Positions 27,304 to 42,338 are shown, counted from the first letter of the stretch. The stretch is 64,000 nt of DNA from Centropus unirufus (GCA_013397695.1 VYZI01000106.1:2466792-2530791), one strand, 5' to 3'. The notes: generated by a model from the sequence alone, not told the origin. Program-made: numbers and translations.

Positions 27304-27953
27304 GTAAGGATTTGCTAGGCTATGAATGTATACAGTTAAACTATATTTGCCTGCCAAACAAAACAGAAGACCTTAAAAAAAAAACAAAAAAAAAACACAG
27401 AAGCAAAACTTTGCCTGTTAATAAAGGCGTGGAGGCCCACAAATTCCTGTTTGTTTTTTTTATAGCATATGAAGTTAGACCAGATCTTTCTGTTTTCCTA
27501 GTTGTCTAAGCTGGCTCACCCTCCCTGAAATAAGGGGACTCTTTAAGTATCTAAATGGCTTTCTCAAATCTGGTCCAAAGTTCACTCTAGAGCTTTATTA
27601 AGCGTGCATCGCTGCTTACGGCAATGTAAAAGCACAACATAACAATGCAGTTGTTTAGAAAATACAATATGAATTCAGTAAAGCAATGCTAAGAAATAAA
27701 ACTCATACTAGGAGCTGCTGAAGGTTATCATCTGATTTTCTCTGAACGAGTTAATTGGGCAATCAGATGCCTAATTTGAGCATCCTATTTCTGCAATTGT
27801 TTTCAAATTGTGTCATTTACATGCACAAGTGGCAAGATAAGCTTGCATGCACCCAATTATTTGATTTTTTTTGCCCAGTTTTATTCTCTAAGTCATTTAA
27901 AAAAAGTAGACTCTGCAATTTAGTAAGACCTACATTTGTGTGTGTATGACTAT

Positions 27954-28000
27954 TTCTTATATATATGTATATATCCTATACATACATATATATGTATAAA
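27954..28000. repeat. Imperfect TA-rich palindrome
   Basis: Alternating TATATATGTATA and TATACATACATATATATG segments form an imperfect inverted repeat within the presumed UTR/flank. It is a simple-sequence feature. Confidence 0.7.
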
Positions 28001-31000
28001 ATCTGGGAGGAGAGAGATTGTTTTCTTTATAGAACAAGACAGGAAAGGTCAGTGGATACACATAGCCACTGTATTGTATTCTTTCCTCTTAGTAAAATGT
28101 GGGCCATGGGTTTTCTTTGGATTTTTATTTTTTTTTCAGTTTCCTTAGTAAAACGCCTTGCAGTCATTCACAGTAACTTCATCTTAAAGCACTGAGCTTG
28201 CTGATTTTGTGTTTACTTTGGTAGAACTTAGAAAATTTGGGACTGTTCCAAGCTGATGCTCCTCCCGATTCACACCCCCCATCCCTTTGCAAGTGCTCTG
28301 AGACAAATTATATAGCATTCTATAGTTAATTTGACTATTTTTAGACTGACAGTATTTGCCTATATATTTGCTGTTCCCTTTTGTATTTTCCCTTTTTCTT
28401 TGGAGTATTTTTTTGAAAGTAATATCTCAGATTGTATATTGTTTCTATAATGTCACAGCATTGTGTGAGCACCTTTCCTGAGGGCACTTTAAGAATTATT
28501 GTAATAAGAATATTATTTATAAATTTATGCACAGAAGAATGGTTTTGTTGCCAGATCAGGTCGCCCTCTGGTACAAATTTGATACAGATTATATATAGGC
28601 TCAAAAGCCACAAATCATCAAAATATGCTAGAAAGTTGGTGTTATCAAAACGGAGGATGGAAGATACTTGATAGATCCTTCCACGACAAAAAAATATCAC
28701 CACAACCATTAATTAGCATTTTATATTAAATCAGCTTTGCATCTTATGGCCGAGGCGTTTTGATTCAAAAGTAGGCAGTCCTCAAGTTGCCACGTCTCAA
28801 CCACAGCCTGTGATGGCGAGGCGGCTTGGCCATCTGGACTAGCATGAAGCATCCACCAGTTGCTTTGTGCTTGGAACTCAGATTACTCCGTATTGCACGA
28901 CCACTTCAGCGTCCGCCAAGATGCCCTTCGTCCCCCTGACATGCCCAGCAAGAACAGAAGTGTCACCGAACCCTTCCCTGTGCTGGCAGTGATGAACATG
29001 ATCTGGAATGACCTCTTCCACTTTTCAGTCTCTTCCTTCAGTGTTGCTTTGCGCTGCGTTGCTGTCTTTCTAATATCCGATTCATCTCACACTTCTGCAG
29101 CAGCCTTCCCAAAAAAGTAGGATTTCTTGGTTTGTTCCAAGGAGGAGCTAGCCTGAATGCCGTGGTGGTTGATGGTCATCAGTACTCGCCATTTCCCTTC
29201 TTTTCCCTCTCTCCATGGGAGGTTGGTCATTGTCTTTGGCCTCCCAGAGAAGTCAGAAAGAATGGCCTGAGCACATCGCGCCATCTCTGTGTGCTGTAAA
29301 GATTTGGATATGGGTTCATTTATGTCAAGAACCAGAACCTGAGATAAAAAAATGGAAGGCTCCTTTTTTATTGGGTTTAACCACTTTGTGTTATTGATTC
29401 GAGTAACAGAAATCGCCAACATCAGTATCAGAGTGGGCATCAACAGTATCAAAGTCCAAGATATTTTTCTTCAGGAGTTTTCTTGCTATAACACAGCTCC
29501 TTCTCACTTCCCTATTTATCCCATCTCCTAAAAGATCTGGAAAAGGAGATAACTTTAGAAGTGGGGAATTTTCATGGCAGCGTTTAAAATGTGACTGTGC
29601 CCCAGCTGCTCCCATATGAAGCTGTTGGACGTTGCATGCTCAGATAATCTTAGTCCCAAATGGTTTCCACTCCAAACAATGTGCCTGATTCCCTAGTGCC
29701 TTGCACAGATATAACAGGTTACTCAAGATGCAAAGTGAGCAAAAACTCTTCCATTCCAATTTGCAGGTTTACCCTTGCTTTTAACCAATACCAGTCATCA
29801 ACTGGCAGGTATCTGTTGTCATGGAAACCAGCCTTGTAAGCCTGCTTGTGGGAGTAAGCTGAGCAAAATGCCTACCTGTTGAATTCCTTTTCCCAAATCA
29901 TCAGCCTGGTATGAACGTTGGCAGTCTAATGATCTGCAGATTCCTTGCGCCCGTTGGCTATCACTGGCATCACTTTCTTCGTTCCTCTTCATTATTTAAG
30001 ACTTGATAGGCAACATAACAAGAGGCAAAGCTTTAGCCAGAAGTTCTTGTAGAACCTGGGTTTTAGAACAGACTCCGGCTCCATGTCATCTCCCAGGTGT
30101 CCTCATCACTGACTTTTTATTTTTCATCCAGTAAGTTGGGGTGGTTTTGTGATTCTCGCTATGGTTTGGGGCCTGCTAGAGTGGCCTTGTTGGGAATTCA
30201 GGACAGTTGCTCTCAGTGTGGCAATACAAAGTGATTTCTTTCTTCCCCTGCCTACAGATAGGTTGAAACACTATCTCAGGAGCAGGACATGAAATTAGAA
30301 GCTTGCTGGCCACACGTAGAGGCACAGCAGGTTGCCAGTGGGGCTTGTTTCTGGTGGTTCAAAACTCCAGTCATCTGTTGGAGAAATCTTGCTGCACCTT
30401 TTCTTAGAAATATTTTCATAAGGAAACATTTGTGAACTCTCCTCTTATTCTTATATTTACACTTTATTCAGTCTTCCTGTAAGGTGGTAGCCCTGGAACT
30501 GAGACCTGTTCGCTGTACAGGATTTCATCTGTGTTTGTCCAGGCTTTTCAGGTAGATAACCATGGGCTGTTGCAAAGCATCATCTTGGAGATTTAGTTGT
30601 AGCATTAATATGGCACCTTAAGCAAAATAATTGAAAAATTATAGGCAAAAACTAACCAAACTGGGAGTTTAAATGCATTCTGTATCTGCTAGATGTAAAC
30701 AGCCCTTGGAGCTTGAAAAACTCCTTCAAGACTGCAAAATGCCAATGTATGCCTGCAGTTGGTAGTGTCCACTTGAAGTGATTTTTCCATCTTAGCTTTC
30801 AGGTAGACCACGCTCTAACCTCTATCCCAATGCTGAAGATGTGTGTCTTGCACTTGCGACTTCTTGAGTTTATTCCTCAGTACAAAAAGCACTAATCACA
30901 TTCTTTGAGCTTCACGCAGACCATTTTTAACAGCAATCCAGAAAGACCCTGGAAACAGAAATCAGCCAATTTCGGGTGGCACCGAGCAAAATAAAACATG

Positions 31001-32211
31001 CTTTGCTCGTGTGCTTACTTGTACAGACTGCAAGAATTCCCTTGGCCAGTCAGCTGGTGGAATGTAAGAGAATGGATAAATTTAGTCACAAACCATTCTT
31101 CTGCTTTGTTTTAACACTTCTTGACACTAAGAACTCGTTTTCCTTCCGTGTGTTGTGAGATCTCTAATACACCCCCAAGGGAAATGAATTCAGCAAAAGA
31201 AATGCAGCTTCAGCTTTCCTATGACTTGGGCAGACACCCAATCTTGTACTAACGAAGTAGGGTTTCAAGATTAAACCCAAATTCTTTGTATAATTGAAGG
31301 CTAAAGATGGACTTGAACATTTTACAATGTTTGACTGTTCGTGTTTTCCATTTGGCAATACTCTCAAAAAAATCAGGTTTAACTCTGGGAGTCTTTATCT
31401 TGGTTTGTTACACCCTGCAACAATTAATGTGTGATGTGTAATGGCCAGATAAACAAAAGTGACTAAAATGTTTGTGAAAAATTGCCTTGGGAAGACAAAA
31501 AAAAAAATAGTTAATACAGATTTCCTCAGGGAACATAAGAGGGCTTTAAAGGCTGGATGTAGATTTATTTGAATGGAAGATACTAAGAAATTGATTTTTT
31601 TTCTCTCTTTAAGGCAAACTTTAAAGAGCAGTATGTCAATATTGGTATTGCTAAAATTAGAAGGAAGCACTAATTAGTGAACTTGTTCTTACTTAATGCT
31701 GTAGCTTATGAAGTTTCAAATAGGAAAAAAAATGTTAAATGGTATCAAAATATAGAAAATTAGCCTGAATGTTAATCTAACTTCAGTATAAATCTAAACA
31801 TTTGTATAAATCCTTTCAGGACGTACTGTAAATATCAAGGCTTCTTGTTTATAGAGTTCCTTGGTCAAAGCATGCTTGGTTTATAAGGGATTTACTTCTT
31901 ACATTGCTTCAGCAAGCAAAAAAATAATGTGTTAGCGTGATACCCTGGCAGGTTTGAATGCTCCACTTTGCAAAATGCTGATTCTACATGAAGTTCAAAG
32001 AAAACATGGCACCTCTGGTTTGTTTTTTTTCATATCTGCAAAGATTTCAGCTTCAGTAAAGCCAAGGTTTTATTGAAACACGTTAATTGGTATTGGAAGG
32101 AATAAATATGCAAATTCTCAAAATAATCTTCATTTTAATGCAAAGAAATTATTTTTGGTTCATAATAATTTTTCCTGTCGTTTTTTTATTCCTGTGTCCA
32201 GGGACTCCATT

Positions 32212-32316
32212 CTAGAAATTCCTCAAAATTTCTAGTGACACCAGTAGAAATCAGAATCTTCAGTATTAGGACCTAGAAATAGCACCCAGCATCAGAATTT
32301 TTAGTATCAGGACTTA
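32212..32316. repeat. 9-bp inverted repeat plus diverged 25-bp direct repeat
   Basis: CTAGAAATT (32,212-32,220) and AATTTCTAG (32,227-32,235) are perfect inverted repeats with a 6-bp spacer. Right after, a 25-bp segment starting TCAGAATCTTCAG (32,251) recurs as TCAGAATTTTTAG (32,292) with four mismatches, 41 bp apart. I know no family for it. Confidence 0.7.
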
Positions 32317-35300
32317 AGTGTAGTAATTAACGCTGCGTGATGCCAGCCACTCCTTCAGGGAAGGGTCTCACCTGCTCTACAAATCAGCAGAGGTAGAACT
32401 GTTGGTGGTCCAGCCATGAAGCGTAGGCTGAGTTTGACCAGAGCATCCGATGCTGTGCCCAGCGGCCCCTGTGGAGTTGGCTGAGCAGGCTCTCCATGTC
32501 CATAAAGCTAAGTTCATGCTTTTTCAAAGTCAGGCCTTGACAAAAGCAGATGCTCATACAGCTTTGAGATACGCCCTCTGTAAGACAATCTTATCTTTCT
32601 CTGACTCCATTGTTCTCGGATTTAGAAGATCAGACGAATCCACAGAATTCTTTGGGTTTAATGACTTTTTTCATTGCATGACAAGGCCACGTTATATAAA
32701 TTGATCCAGTTCCACCTGTAGTCCCTGGACACTCAACACTCCTCCAGGCTCCTGGAGGCACGGGAGCCCTGAGCCATGAGGAAATACACAAAAACTCTAC
32801 GAGTGCTCGTATTTTAAGCCACAAATGATGTTGTCTATATGTAATTTTTAGTGTTAATGGTGTAGCCTTATTAACAAAGTGCAATACTTGCAAAGGGCTG
32901 AGTTACGGAAACGAGTGGTGTGTGTCTGTGCATCACTGTGAAACGTGCACTCTTTTGAAACTGACTTTTATAGCACTGGGATCTTATTACCTCTCTGAAA
33001 TTACAATGTTGGTATAATTTTATAGCCATTTATTATACATTATAGAACAGGATTTGGGATTTCCTAAGAGCCAAAAGGAGCAGAGGGGGAATTGTACATC
33101 CCACGGGATAGCAGTATGTTGTTTTACGTGGCAGAAGTAACCTAAAACACCTTTGCAAAGCTGTACAGGTTCTGGATGACTGAAAGGAAAAAATACATTG
33201 CCCTTGGTTACAGAAAAAATTTAGTCTGCAATTTCCCATGATGTCATGAAAATGTGCTTCAGCGTTCAAAGTTTGCCTTGTGTCTTGCATTTTATTATTG
33301 AGCGTTATTTCTCTGTATCCTGAATGTGAAGACATTCCTAAATTCTCAATACTTGGCTTGAAATTGTATTCTTTTGAAAACAACTTTTAAAATGGAGAGG
33401 GTTCCTCCTCATGCTGGACAGTTGGAATGAGATCATACGGCATGGTCTGCTCCGACTTAGGTGGAGAGCTCGTGCAAGCAGAAGGTCGTTTAGGGAGAGA
33501 TTGCGCTGAAGGTTTGAACCATCAAACCAAAATCTCCACTCACATATTTCTTCTCTCCGTCTGCGCTGTGGCGTCAAGAGAACACAGGTTGCCAAGCATG
33601 GTGTGGCTTGCTGTCTCACACCTTTCTTTTTTTGCTGTTCGATAATGACACACATTTCATTTTCCCACCCCTCTTGGTGCTTTTCTCTTATGCTCAGAGT
33701 CCAGGCTTAACTGGGAGGTGGGAATAGCTCCATCGGTTGAACAGCAGGCCATTTGATTGGTTCCCTACTTTGCTGGCTCCTAGCAGAGGGCCAGAGGACA
33801 AGCTGATGTTTAGAGACATTTGTCAAAGGGGGCTTGAGCCAGTCAGGAAAGACTTGAAACTGGGTAGCTCGGAATTGGATCCCAGTAGGAGGAAACTGGT
33901 CCTAAGTGGTCAATTACAGAAGTTTTAGGTTGTGTTTGTTTCTTTATATTAAAAGCCTGATTAAAAAGTCCTGTTACACAATTAAGAGCAAAATGCCGAT
34001 GGCTTTGTAACTAGCTGAGCCCTCAAAGCATTGCAGATTTTCTCAGGAGATCTGCAGTTATTCCCAGGAATAAGTGCATCAGCTGGGAGAGCTTGGACGG
34101 GAGCAAAGGCACTTGGCTTTTCCTCAGTGTGACTGTTCCCACTCTAAGCAGGTGTGAAATCGGGGCTCTCCCACTGTCAGTGCCTGGGAAGAGAATTGGG
34201 CTGTTAGGCTTTGTGAGAGGGATGTGTGCCCACCTGGGCACGGTTGAATGGCTTGGTTGAAGATGTTGGCTCGGTTTCTTCTAACACCAAAGCAGCAGAA
34301 CTTTGGAAGTGTCTCTTGGTGACAGATGCAGGAGCTGTTCAGCACGTGGCATTTGACCTGTAACACTGATAGCAGCCCCTGGGAGAAGGAGGGTTCCCGG
34401 AATGGGGTCCAGGGTAGCCACCCGGCTGTGAAGGAAGTCACCGCCGTCGCCCATGAGCTGCTGGCTGCAGCAGGAGCTCCATTTGTCAAGTCCAGCTTGA
34501 GGGAGGTGGTTACCTGCATTCATTCGTGACCCACAATACAGAACGCTCTTTTGAAGACTGTTCTGTCTTTCAGAGATTAAAATAAAACTGTTAGATAACT
34601 TTTATGTGACAGAATACGTTAATTAGTATCAGAAGGCCACTGAATAAATGACGATTTTGTCAGAGCTGAAATCAGAAGTGGTTGTTTCCTTCCTTCCAGA
34701 GCCGCGCTGTAGCTTCTCGAGCAGCTGGTGGGACCATGCTCCCATCTGGGCTCTTGCCAAGCCCCGTGACCTTAAGCACTTTATGCAAGAGTGGCTGGAA
34801 TGCAGGAAAGAGCCCTAAAACCAGGCCAAGGAGAGTTTGAAGCCCAGCTATGGGAGGTTATCTCCAACTCTTGCTTAACTCTTCCCGCCTCCTGAGTCTT
34901 TCATTTGGAGACTTTTATGAAGGGGGCATTGTGCCCTCACTCTCCAGTGTCATTTCTAACGCAGCACCAGCCACCACTGCATTTGCAAGGAACCAGCCAT
35001 TATTTTGGTTGTTCCTGGGCTTTGGGGAATATCATTTTAGATTTAGATCTCCACATTTCACCTAACACTGAATTTTCACAGCAGGTTAAACTGGCGTAAG
35101 CTTGCGCTGCTTTTGAAAGAGCTTTTCCTACCAGCTGGCAGAGACATTTCTGGAGAGAAATATCCCAAGTTATACGGGCCTGAACCACTCCTAAAAAGTG
35201 CAGATCTATATAAAATGCCTAAAGGCTTGATTAATAATGGCTCAAGGTTTGTTTTGCTGCTCTCCACGTGACGGGCATGGTAACACTGCTTGTATCCCAC

Positions 35301-38300
35301 CCCGTCTTGGCTGGAGTCTCCTGAAGGGCCTGGACTCGCACGTCCTCCTACAGCTCAGGAGAGCTCCACTAAAGGCTCCTTGCTTAGATCTCCTCGGATA
35401 TCATTAAAGCAGCCTGGATTTTGATATGAAATAGTGTCTGTAGGGGAAACAGAGGAGCTAGATCAATAATCCCGTATGTAGTGGGTCTTGAGAGATCTCA
35501 GCTGTGCCCGGGTTTTGCTAAGCAGATACTGGAGGAGTTAAGGGACATAAAAGCCACCTTAGTAGACCTTGATGCTCCCCTGATACCAGGAGCGCCCTAT
35601 AACCAGTCTGCAGTTATTTGGGGCAATTTCAGGCCAGCTAAAGCTTACTGCGGGGCGGGGAGATGTGTTCTCCGCATGAGAACCCTGGGCCCTGGAAAAC
35701 CAGGATCTGCTTCTCATCCAGACATGGAAGCCAATAGGAAACATCCTCAGCTGCTTTGCCTGGTGCAGGCTTTCAGCATCATTTGGTGACAGCATCAGGT
35801 TAACAGTGGTGGGAATGCCAGGGACAGGGTAGAGGTTCACAAGGACGGAAGGGAACGGTCAGCATCAGCTGCACTACATTTTATTTTAAACTCTGAAAAA
35901 AAGCAATTTTTTTTTTGTCATCTGCTATTCAAATGTTATTTCCTGCTCAAATATAATTTCATGTAAGGAAAGCATTGCCATCATAGAAGGGAGTGAATTT
36001 AGCACGAATTAAGCAGCTGTAGGAAAACAAAAGCCCAATTGTAGAGTTTTTAAGACTGCAGTATTTAGATCCGTACATCCTTCTGTTTCTCTTTAGGGAA
36101 ATAACCTGCCCACATACATTGGTCTTCCTTTATTTCCTATCAAATACTGGTTTGGAGAATACAAAATACATTTAAGTTCTTTTTAAAAATATTTTTGCTG
36201 AATTTCTGTTTTTAGAACCAGAGCATTTCTTCTGTACCTCAGTGTAAAATGACTGAGCTTTCATTTGCTCTGCACTGCACTTTATTTTTTCACTGTTGGG
36301 CCATGTATTTTTTTAATATAAAAAATACAATTAAAATTTTATTAAGCTAGTTTTAACTAGAAATTAACCATGAAACAGATGTTTTTTGTAAAAATGTATG
36401 ATGTTCCATAAAACACAGCAAGTAAATATTTCATCAGAAATCCTTTTAATAATTTGTTGAAAATCTAGCTTCTGAATTTTTTTCCCATTTGGTAAATTCA
36501 ATACTTTAATAACAGCTTGCTTTAAAATGGAATTTGAATAAACGGGAAAGTTCTAGACACTGGATTGGCTTGTAGACAAAATCTGCACGAGTTTAATTGA
36601 TTAGGGGTCTTAACAAATTACCCTAATCTAATTTAAACAAGCCTAAAACTGTTTAATAAGCTTGGTTAAAAATGAAAAGAGCTCACAGAAAACTTGGGAT
36701 GGGTTTAACTTGATTGCCAGAGAGGTTTTGCACTCTGCTAAGGCGAAGCAGTGTAGAGGGCATCCCGGGAAGCCCCTTGTCTCCCGAGGGCTGAGCAGGA
36801 GCCGCCCCGGGAAGCCGTGGGCCAGTGGGCGTTCTCCTGCTCCGAACAGCAGCTCTTCCAGCATCGGAGGCTTTCAGAGCCATTTCCAGGTCACCAATAG
36901 GATTTTCATCTTTCCCGCCTTCATCCCCTCTGACTTTGGGAACTGTGTCCTACAGACAATCTTGTTCCTAGATGAGCTAATGAAGAATTCCTTTTCGCCT
37001 TAGTTTTGGTGTTTATCTTCTAACCCTGATCCTACTGCATGCAGGCCAGGTTCAGACTTTGTAGGGGCCAATTTCCATGCTTTCAGCGAAGAACAGCTAC
37101 CCCAGCACAGAACCCCTTCACCTCTTGTGGACTATACTGAAAAATAAAGGCCTTTTTACTTTTACTTTGTCCAAACTCTTTATTCCAAATCACACCAGGA
37201 AAAGTGGAAGCCTGCAGTGACTGGAAAACAAAGCACGTGGCAGTAAAGAGGGGAGAGAGGAGGCAATGCTCTCATTTCTGTCCCAGGCTGACTCCTTCCC
37301 GGGCTCCCCTCTCCCAGGCTGAGTGCAGAGTGAAATCCCTGAAAAGCACCTTATCAGCTACTTCCCAGCGTCCCCAGTTCCTTTCAAGAGACTTTATATA
37401 TTCTGCTTTTTCCTTTCCACATCCCTAAGGAAAAGTAAAAGCTGACCCCTGCGTGAGCACGGCCTCACCTTGAGTTGCAAACGCATCCTCTTGCCGCTGC
37501 AAATCGACCTTCCTTTTCACCCCCAGGAGATGTGCAGGATCCGGGAATGGCTGCGTGCTGTAAAGCTGCTGCGTCCTTCCAGGGGCTGGCAGGACACGCC
37601 ACCCGTGGCACCCAAGCCACGTGCCTAACTCCGGTGAGCCCCATGCCGCCTGTGCTGAAGAGCAATTTGGGGCGGTGTTGGCTGCACGTCCTGCCACAGG
37701 GATCAGGCCTCACTTGTGAGGAATTTGTGGAAAAATGAGCTTAAAAACCTTTGCGCTAAGCACAAGGTGACTCCGAAAGCCCAGTTTGTGTTTGGTTGAG
37801 GAGCAAAACCAGTGGCAGCCCTCCCCAAGGTGGGGACAAATAACAGCCCCGTTCCCCGACTGCTGCCTGTGGATGAAATGCCTTTGCCATCTGGTTTGAT
37901 TCTGCCCTTACGGAGTGGTCTGAGGGCCAGCACCCCAAGTTCACATAAACCACTTCTGCCAGCTCCTTGCACGGAGCAAAAAACCGTTTCGTACTACAAG
38001 CAGGTGCTTTTCTTAAGGTAAAAAGCACAGAAAACCCCACCGTGCAGACCTTGGTGAAGCTCTCGCTGTCTCTCAGTCGCGCCAGCAGATGGGGAGAGCT
38101 CCCAAATCCAGAGGATCTTGGCTATAACTCACCAAAAATCCCCTGCAGTCTGCCCACTGAAAATGGTTCAGTGGGAGACCAAAACCCTACAGACTTGGGC
38201 TCTCCAAAATTCCTCTAAGAATTTTGCTGTTACTTTATGTGAAAAAAAAAAAAGTGTTAACATTTTTGTGTCTGCATCTGAGTGGGCTCTGCCTGCTGAG

Positions 38301-38596
38301 TCTGGTCCCAGGTACACGGGGAGTCATTCCCCGTACAAGTCGTAACGCTCCAAATACTTCAGATATTTTCATTAAATTAAAAACACATGGAATAGCAATG
38401 ATTATTATTAATGCCTAAAACCCCATGTAAATAATGGAGTTAAAATACTGAGAAGTACGGGCTTCCACTTTAAAGAAAGGCTGAGTTACCCCTTGCTAAG
38501 CACCAGCCCCTGGGTCTGATTAATTCATTAAACCAGCTTTGGACAGAGCAACTTTTCCTGATATTTGAGAAGGATTTTTTTTTTTTTCTCAAGTTA

Positions 38597-38648
38597 TCAA
38601 GTAATTCAGGTGAGGAGAATTCAAGTATTCAAGTAATTCAGGTGAGGA
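38597..38648 (+). repeat. 20-bp direct repeat, 32-bp period
   Basis: The 20-mer at 38,597-38,616 (TCAAGTAATT...GTGAGGA) recurs perfectly at 38,629-38,648. It is a small tandem duplication in non-coding DNA. Confidence 0.9.
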
Positions 38649-41600
38649 ATAGTTCGCTCCTGGTCACTGGGTTTCAGAATGAGCAGATCTCATCCTCCTG
38701 CACCTCCAATATTGTTTATATAGAAAAAAAACTCTTCTGCTTTTCCTTTCCCACTGAATGACTCGTTTGGCAGCTACAGGCAATGTTTCTTCACCGAGAT
38801 TGCAAAATATGCTTTGATAAATTTACTCTTCTCCTTGTGAATCCTGAATTTTCTATTTTTTTTCTAGTTTCCAAAATACTTTTGCGCAATTTTCCTTGGT
38901 GCTGCAAATAAAAATTGCAAGGAAGAACCTAAATCACCACTAAGCTAAGTGAATTCCCTTTTTTTCCTAATTAAGAAGTCGGCAAAACATGAAGTATCTT
39001 GAACAAAGTCGATTCATTGGTGAATTAAATATTTATAGAACATTTTAATTAGGGAATAGCAGTAATCATTGTTAAAATTACATTTAGTGGTGAACCTCTG
39101 TGTTTTATAATTATCACAAGTGAGAAAGCAGTTTTTCTGCAAGAAAAGCACAAATAGAAAACGAGATTAAAATGGATTACTTAAACCAAGGCTTTCTCCT
39201 TGTCTTTAAGCCCATCCTGCCTGATACGTTACTGTTGTACGTTTAGGAATGCTCAGGATAACAGACATTCCATGTGGGAAGCTGCTAGGTTCCAGAATGT
39301 TAACTGAAATAAAAGCAAAAGTGAGCAAACTTGTAGGATTTTCTAAATCGCAGCTTGGCTATTGCCAAAAAAAAAAAAAAAATGATATGCTAAAAAAAAA
39401 TGATTGCTATTGCACTGGAATTCCAGCATTTTAAAAGAAGCCCATTTTAATCTGGCTCACACAGGTTAAAACCAGGTTTATATTCATTTGCTCGCTTGTC
39501 TCGCAGGGTTTATGCTTGCTAATAAACCTCAGAGAAGGGTGCACCGATACTCAGATGACCCCGATTGGATGGAAATCGCGTGAAATCCCCCAATCTACTG
39601 CATGTTATTACAGAAAGAACACGCTTTGAATTAAAAACTACTTCAAATTATCCACAAAAAAAGAAAGAAACTCATTCTTTATTTGGGAAACGCCGCTCTG
39701 CTGCCATCCCGCAAGCCGTGTGCCTGACTGGTCTCCTGTAGCTTTGCCAGGTCACGTTTTTGTTGAAACCGGGAGGCGGTGAAGCTACGGAGCGAAGAAC
39801 CTTCCTCTGCGCTTTGTCAATGAATGTATCCATACAAACTATGCATTTTTGTACAGCTGCACTGGACGTTGGATCGGTTCCCCCATTTCCCCTAGGTTAG
39901 CAACCCCCAAACTTCAGGAGCTGGAGGTGCTTCCATCTCCTTTCCTCCGTATTTATCTCCTGTCTTGTTTCTGCTCTCCCAAAGCCTGAGGTGCAGCACA
40001 GAGGAGCTGCAGGGCTCCAGGAGCAGCGAGGCCAGGGCCCTGTGGCCAGGGCAGGGACCTGCCACCACTCCAAGGGACCAGTTTGGACTCTTGGGGCTCG
40101 CGTGGCCAAGCAGAGGGATGTGGGACTTGTGCTCCTTCAGCCAGAGCTTTTCCAGCCCCAGCACCTCTCGCACTTTTGCTCAGCGTCGCGCACGCTTGGG
40201 CAGCAAACAGGGACCAGCAGCTGCTCCATCCCAAGGGAACAGTAGGAGTTGGCAGCTCTGCTAGGGCAGGCAATGCCAAGGAGGAGGCCACTGCACATCA
40301 GGCTTGCAGCCACCATCCTCTCCCTCTCCCTGGGGGCGCTGGTCTCACATCTGCTTTCCCAGGGGAAAACCCGCAATCTTTTATCCCAAGCATCGCCTGC
40401 GCTTCAGGGCTGGGGGTGTGAGAGCTGAAGGGTCAGACCTGGCGTTTGGTGCGCTGGCTGTTGGAAGGGAGTTGGAAAGATGGAAAATTGAGGTCTTGTT
40501 CCTGTAGTTGCTGTAATTGCATGAAGGGGAAAAAGGTGTTGCATGCAACGTTCTTGCTTCGATCTTGGGTTGTTGCTCTACCACGCATCAGCCCGGGATA
40601 ATCAAAGAAGGAAGGGGTTTTCTTACAGCTTATCCTACAGGAGGAAAGACAACAAAAACAGATGGGTTAAGAATATCCTTGCTTTGGAGCAAAGCAGGCC
40701 TGGACTCAACCAGAGAAATTTTGTTCATATGCAAACTAATCAAATATTTGATACCAGCGTGAAGGCAGTGGTGCTCTTATCGACCCAGAGATGTGCGCTC
40801 ACCCAGGCTGTGCTTGACTGATTGATATTTTTGCAGTTTGTATTTGATGGGCTAAGGCCCTTCATTTTATATTCTTTACAAGAATTAGTGTGGAAAATAT
40901 GTTTTCCCATTTATCGAGCTACCTGCCCATGCCAGTTGCCCATTTGCATCATGAATATTTCCACTACTTCAGAGACTTTTGGGTTGCTGTGGGGTTTTTT
41001 TTAGACGCTGCCGTTTTTAAAAGACTGCAGTGCTTTTTTGTACGTCGCTGAGTCGGAAAACATATTCCTTTACCAGGGGCCCCTCAACGCGATCCATGGA
41101 ACCCAGTGGCTTGAAACAAATGCCTGAGGGCAGGTCCTCAGCTGCCCCATGTCCCTTGGCTGTGACATTTGGATCAGCGAGGAGCTGCCCTGCCAGGGTT
41201 GTGCAGGGGTAGCTGTAGGGATGCCCAGTGCGGTATGCGAGGCTCTGGAGCTCTCCCTGGGCAGGATACGACTGCATTCCTGACCTGGAGCCATCCCAGG
41301 GGTCTGGGGTGGCTCTGGCCACAGTCCCTCAAATCACAGCGCTGACTGCAACCATCGGGCCTTGGCCACCACTAACACAAAGTTCCAAATGAGAAAGAGC
41401 TTCCAACTCTGGCACTAGTGGAAAATACTGAATACTTTTAATATATATATATATATTTGGGAAGTATTTGAAGAAAGCGTTCTGTCTTTTTTTTATACAA
41501 CTTTTAGCCAAATAGAAGTATTCTGATTATTACTTCTGTGGATACCTGTCCACCTGTAAATAAATTAATATATTCAGGTACCTGAACCTGAAGGGGAAAA

Positions 41601-41680
41601 TGTAATCCAGACTGTTGGCTGGCTCCGCGCTTCGCTGGCCTTGGGTTCCTTTGTACACAAGAGGGAACTGTTTAATTGTT

Positions 41681-41693
41681 GGGGGGGGGGGGG
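41681..41693 (+). repeat. G13 homopolymer
   Basis: Thirteen consecutive G are followed by a T-rich run. It is prone to sequencing and length error. A nearby (AT)n tract lies at 41,440-41,456. Confidence 0.9.
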
Positions 41694-42332
41694 TTGTTTT
41701 TTTTTTATTTAGCTGTTGTTCCTCTATAGAAAGAAGAAGAAAAAAAAAACCTTTTGACTTTGTTTTCTCTTTTCTGAGTGAATACAAAGATTTTCTAACT
41801 TTTTACTGCAGAAATGGATAAATACCTGGTGCTATGTGAATTTGAGTTAAACTGGCCATAGCGGGCACACCAGTTGGAATGCACTTTTCGTGTGGCACAC
41901 AACGTATTTTCTCAGAAGGGACTTTCAAAGGACCATCAGATGTTTACATTTCTTCTTGTTGCCCCAAGTAGTTTTGAATCTTGAAATAACTTGCAGAAAA
42001 TAAAGTCATGATCCATTAGAGATGCGACAAATCCTTACATTTAGGTATCTAATGACAGGTTTGTACAAATACCATCTTAGAGATAGTTGAAATATTGGGC
42101 TTTCATACTTTGTAATGCTTTGATGTGACAATAACTACGCTGTTGCTATCTAGTCTAACCTCATTGTAGACCTGTAACTTCCCGTTTATGGTTATGTCAT
42201 GAACTGCACTGGCTTGAATTCAGCCAAATACTGACTGTTCAGCTGAAATATCCTGACTGTTATGATGTCCACGGAACATTAATTAAATGCACTTGTATCT
42301 GACTACTGCAGAGTATGTCAAATAATTCATGT

Positions 42333-42338
42333 AATAAA
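42333..42338 (+). terminator. Candidate distal polyadenylation signal
   Basis: AATAAA is followed within about 20-45 bases by TTGTTTGTGTGAG, the GU-rich downstream element expected of a strong cleavage site. A second AATAAA lies 334 bases upstream at 41,999. This is the best polyA context between the ZNF704 stop and the CR1-rich region. Confidence 0.5.
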
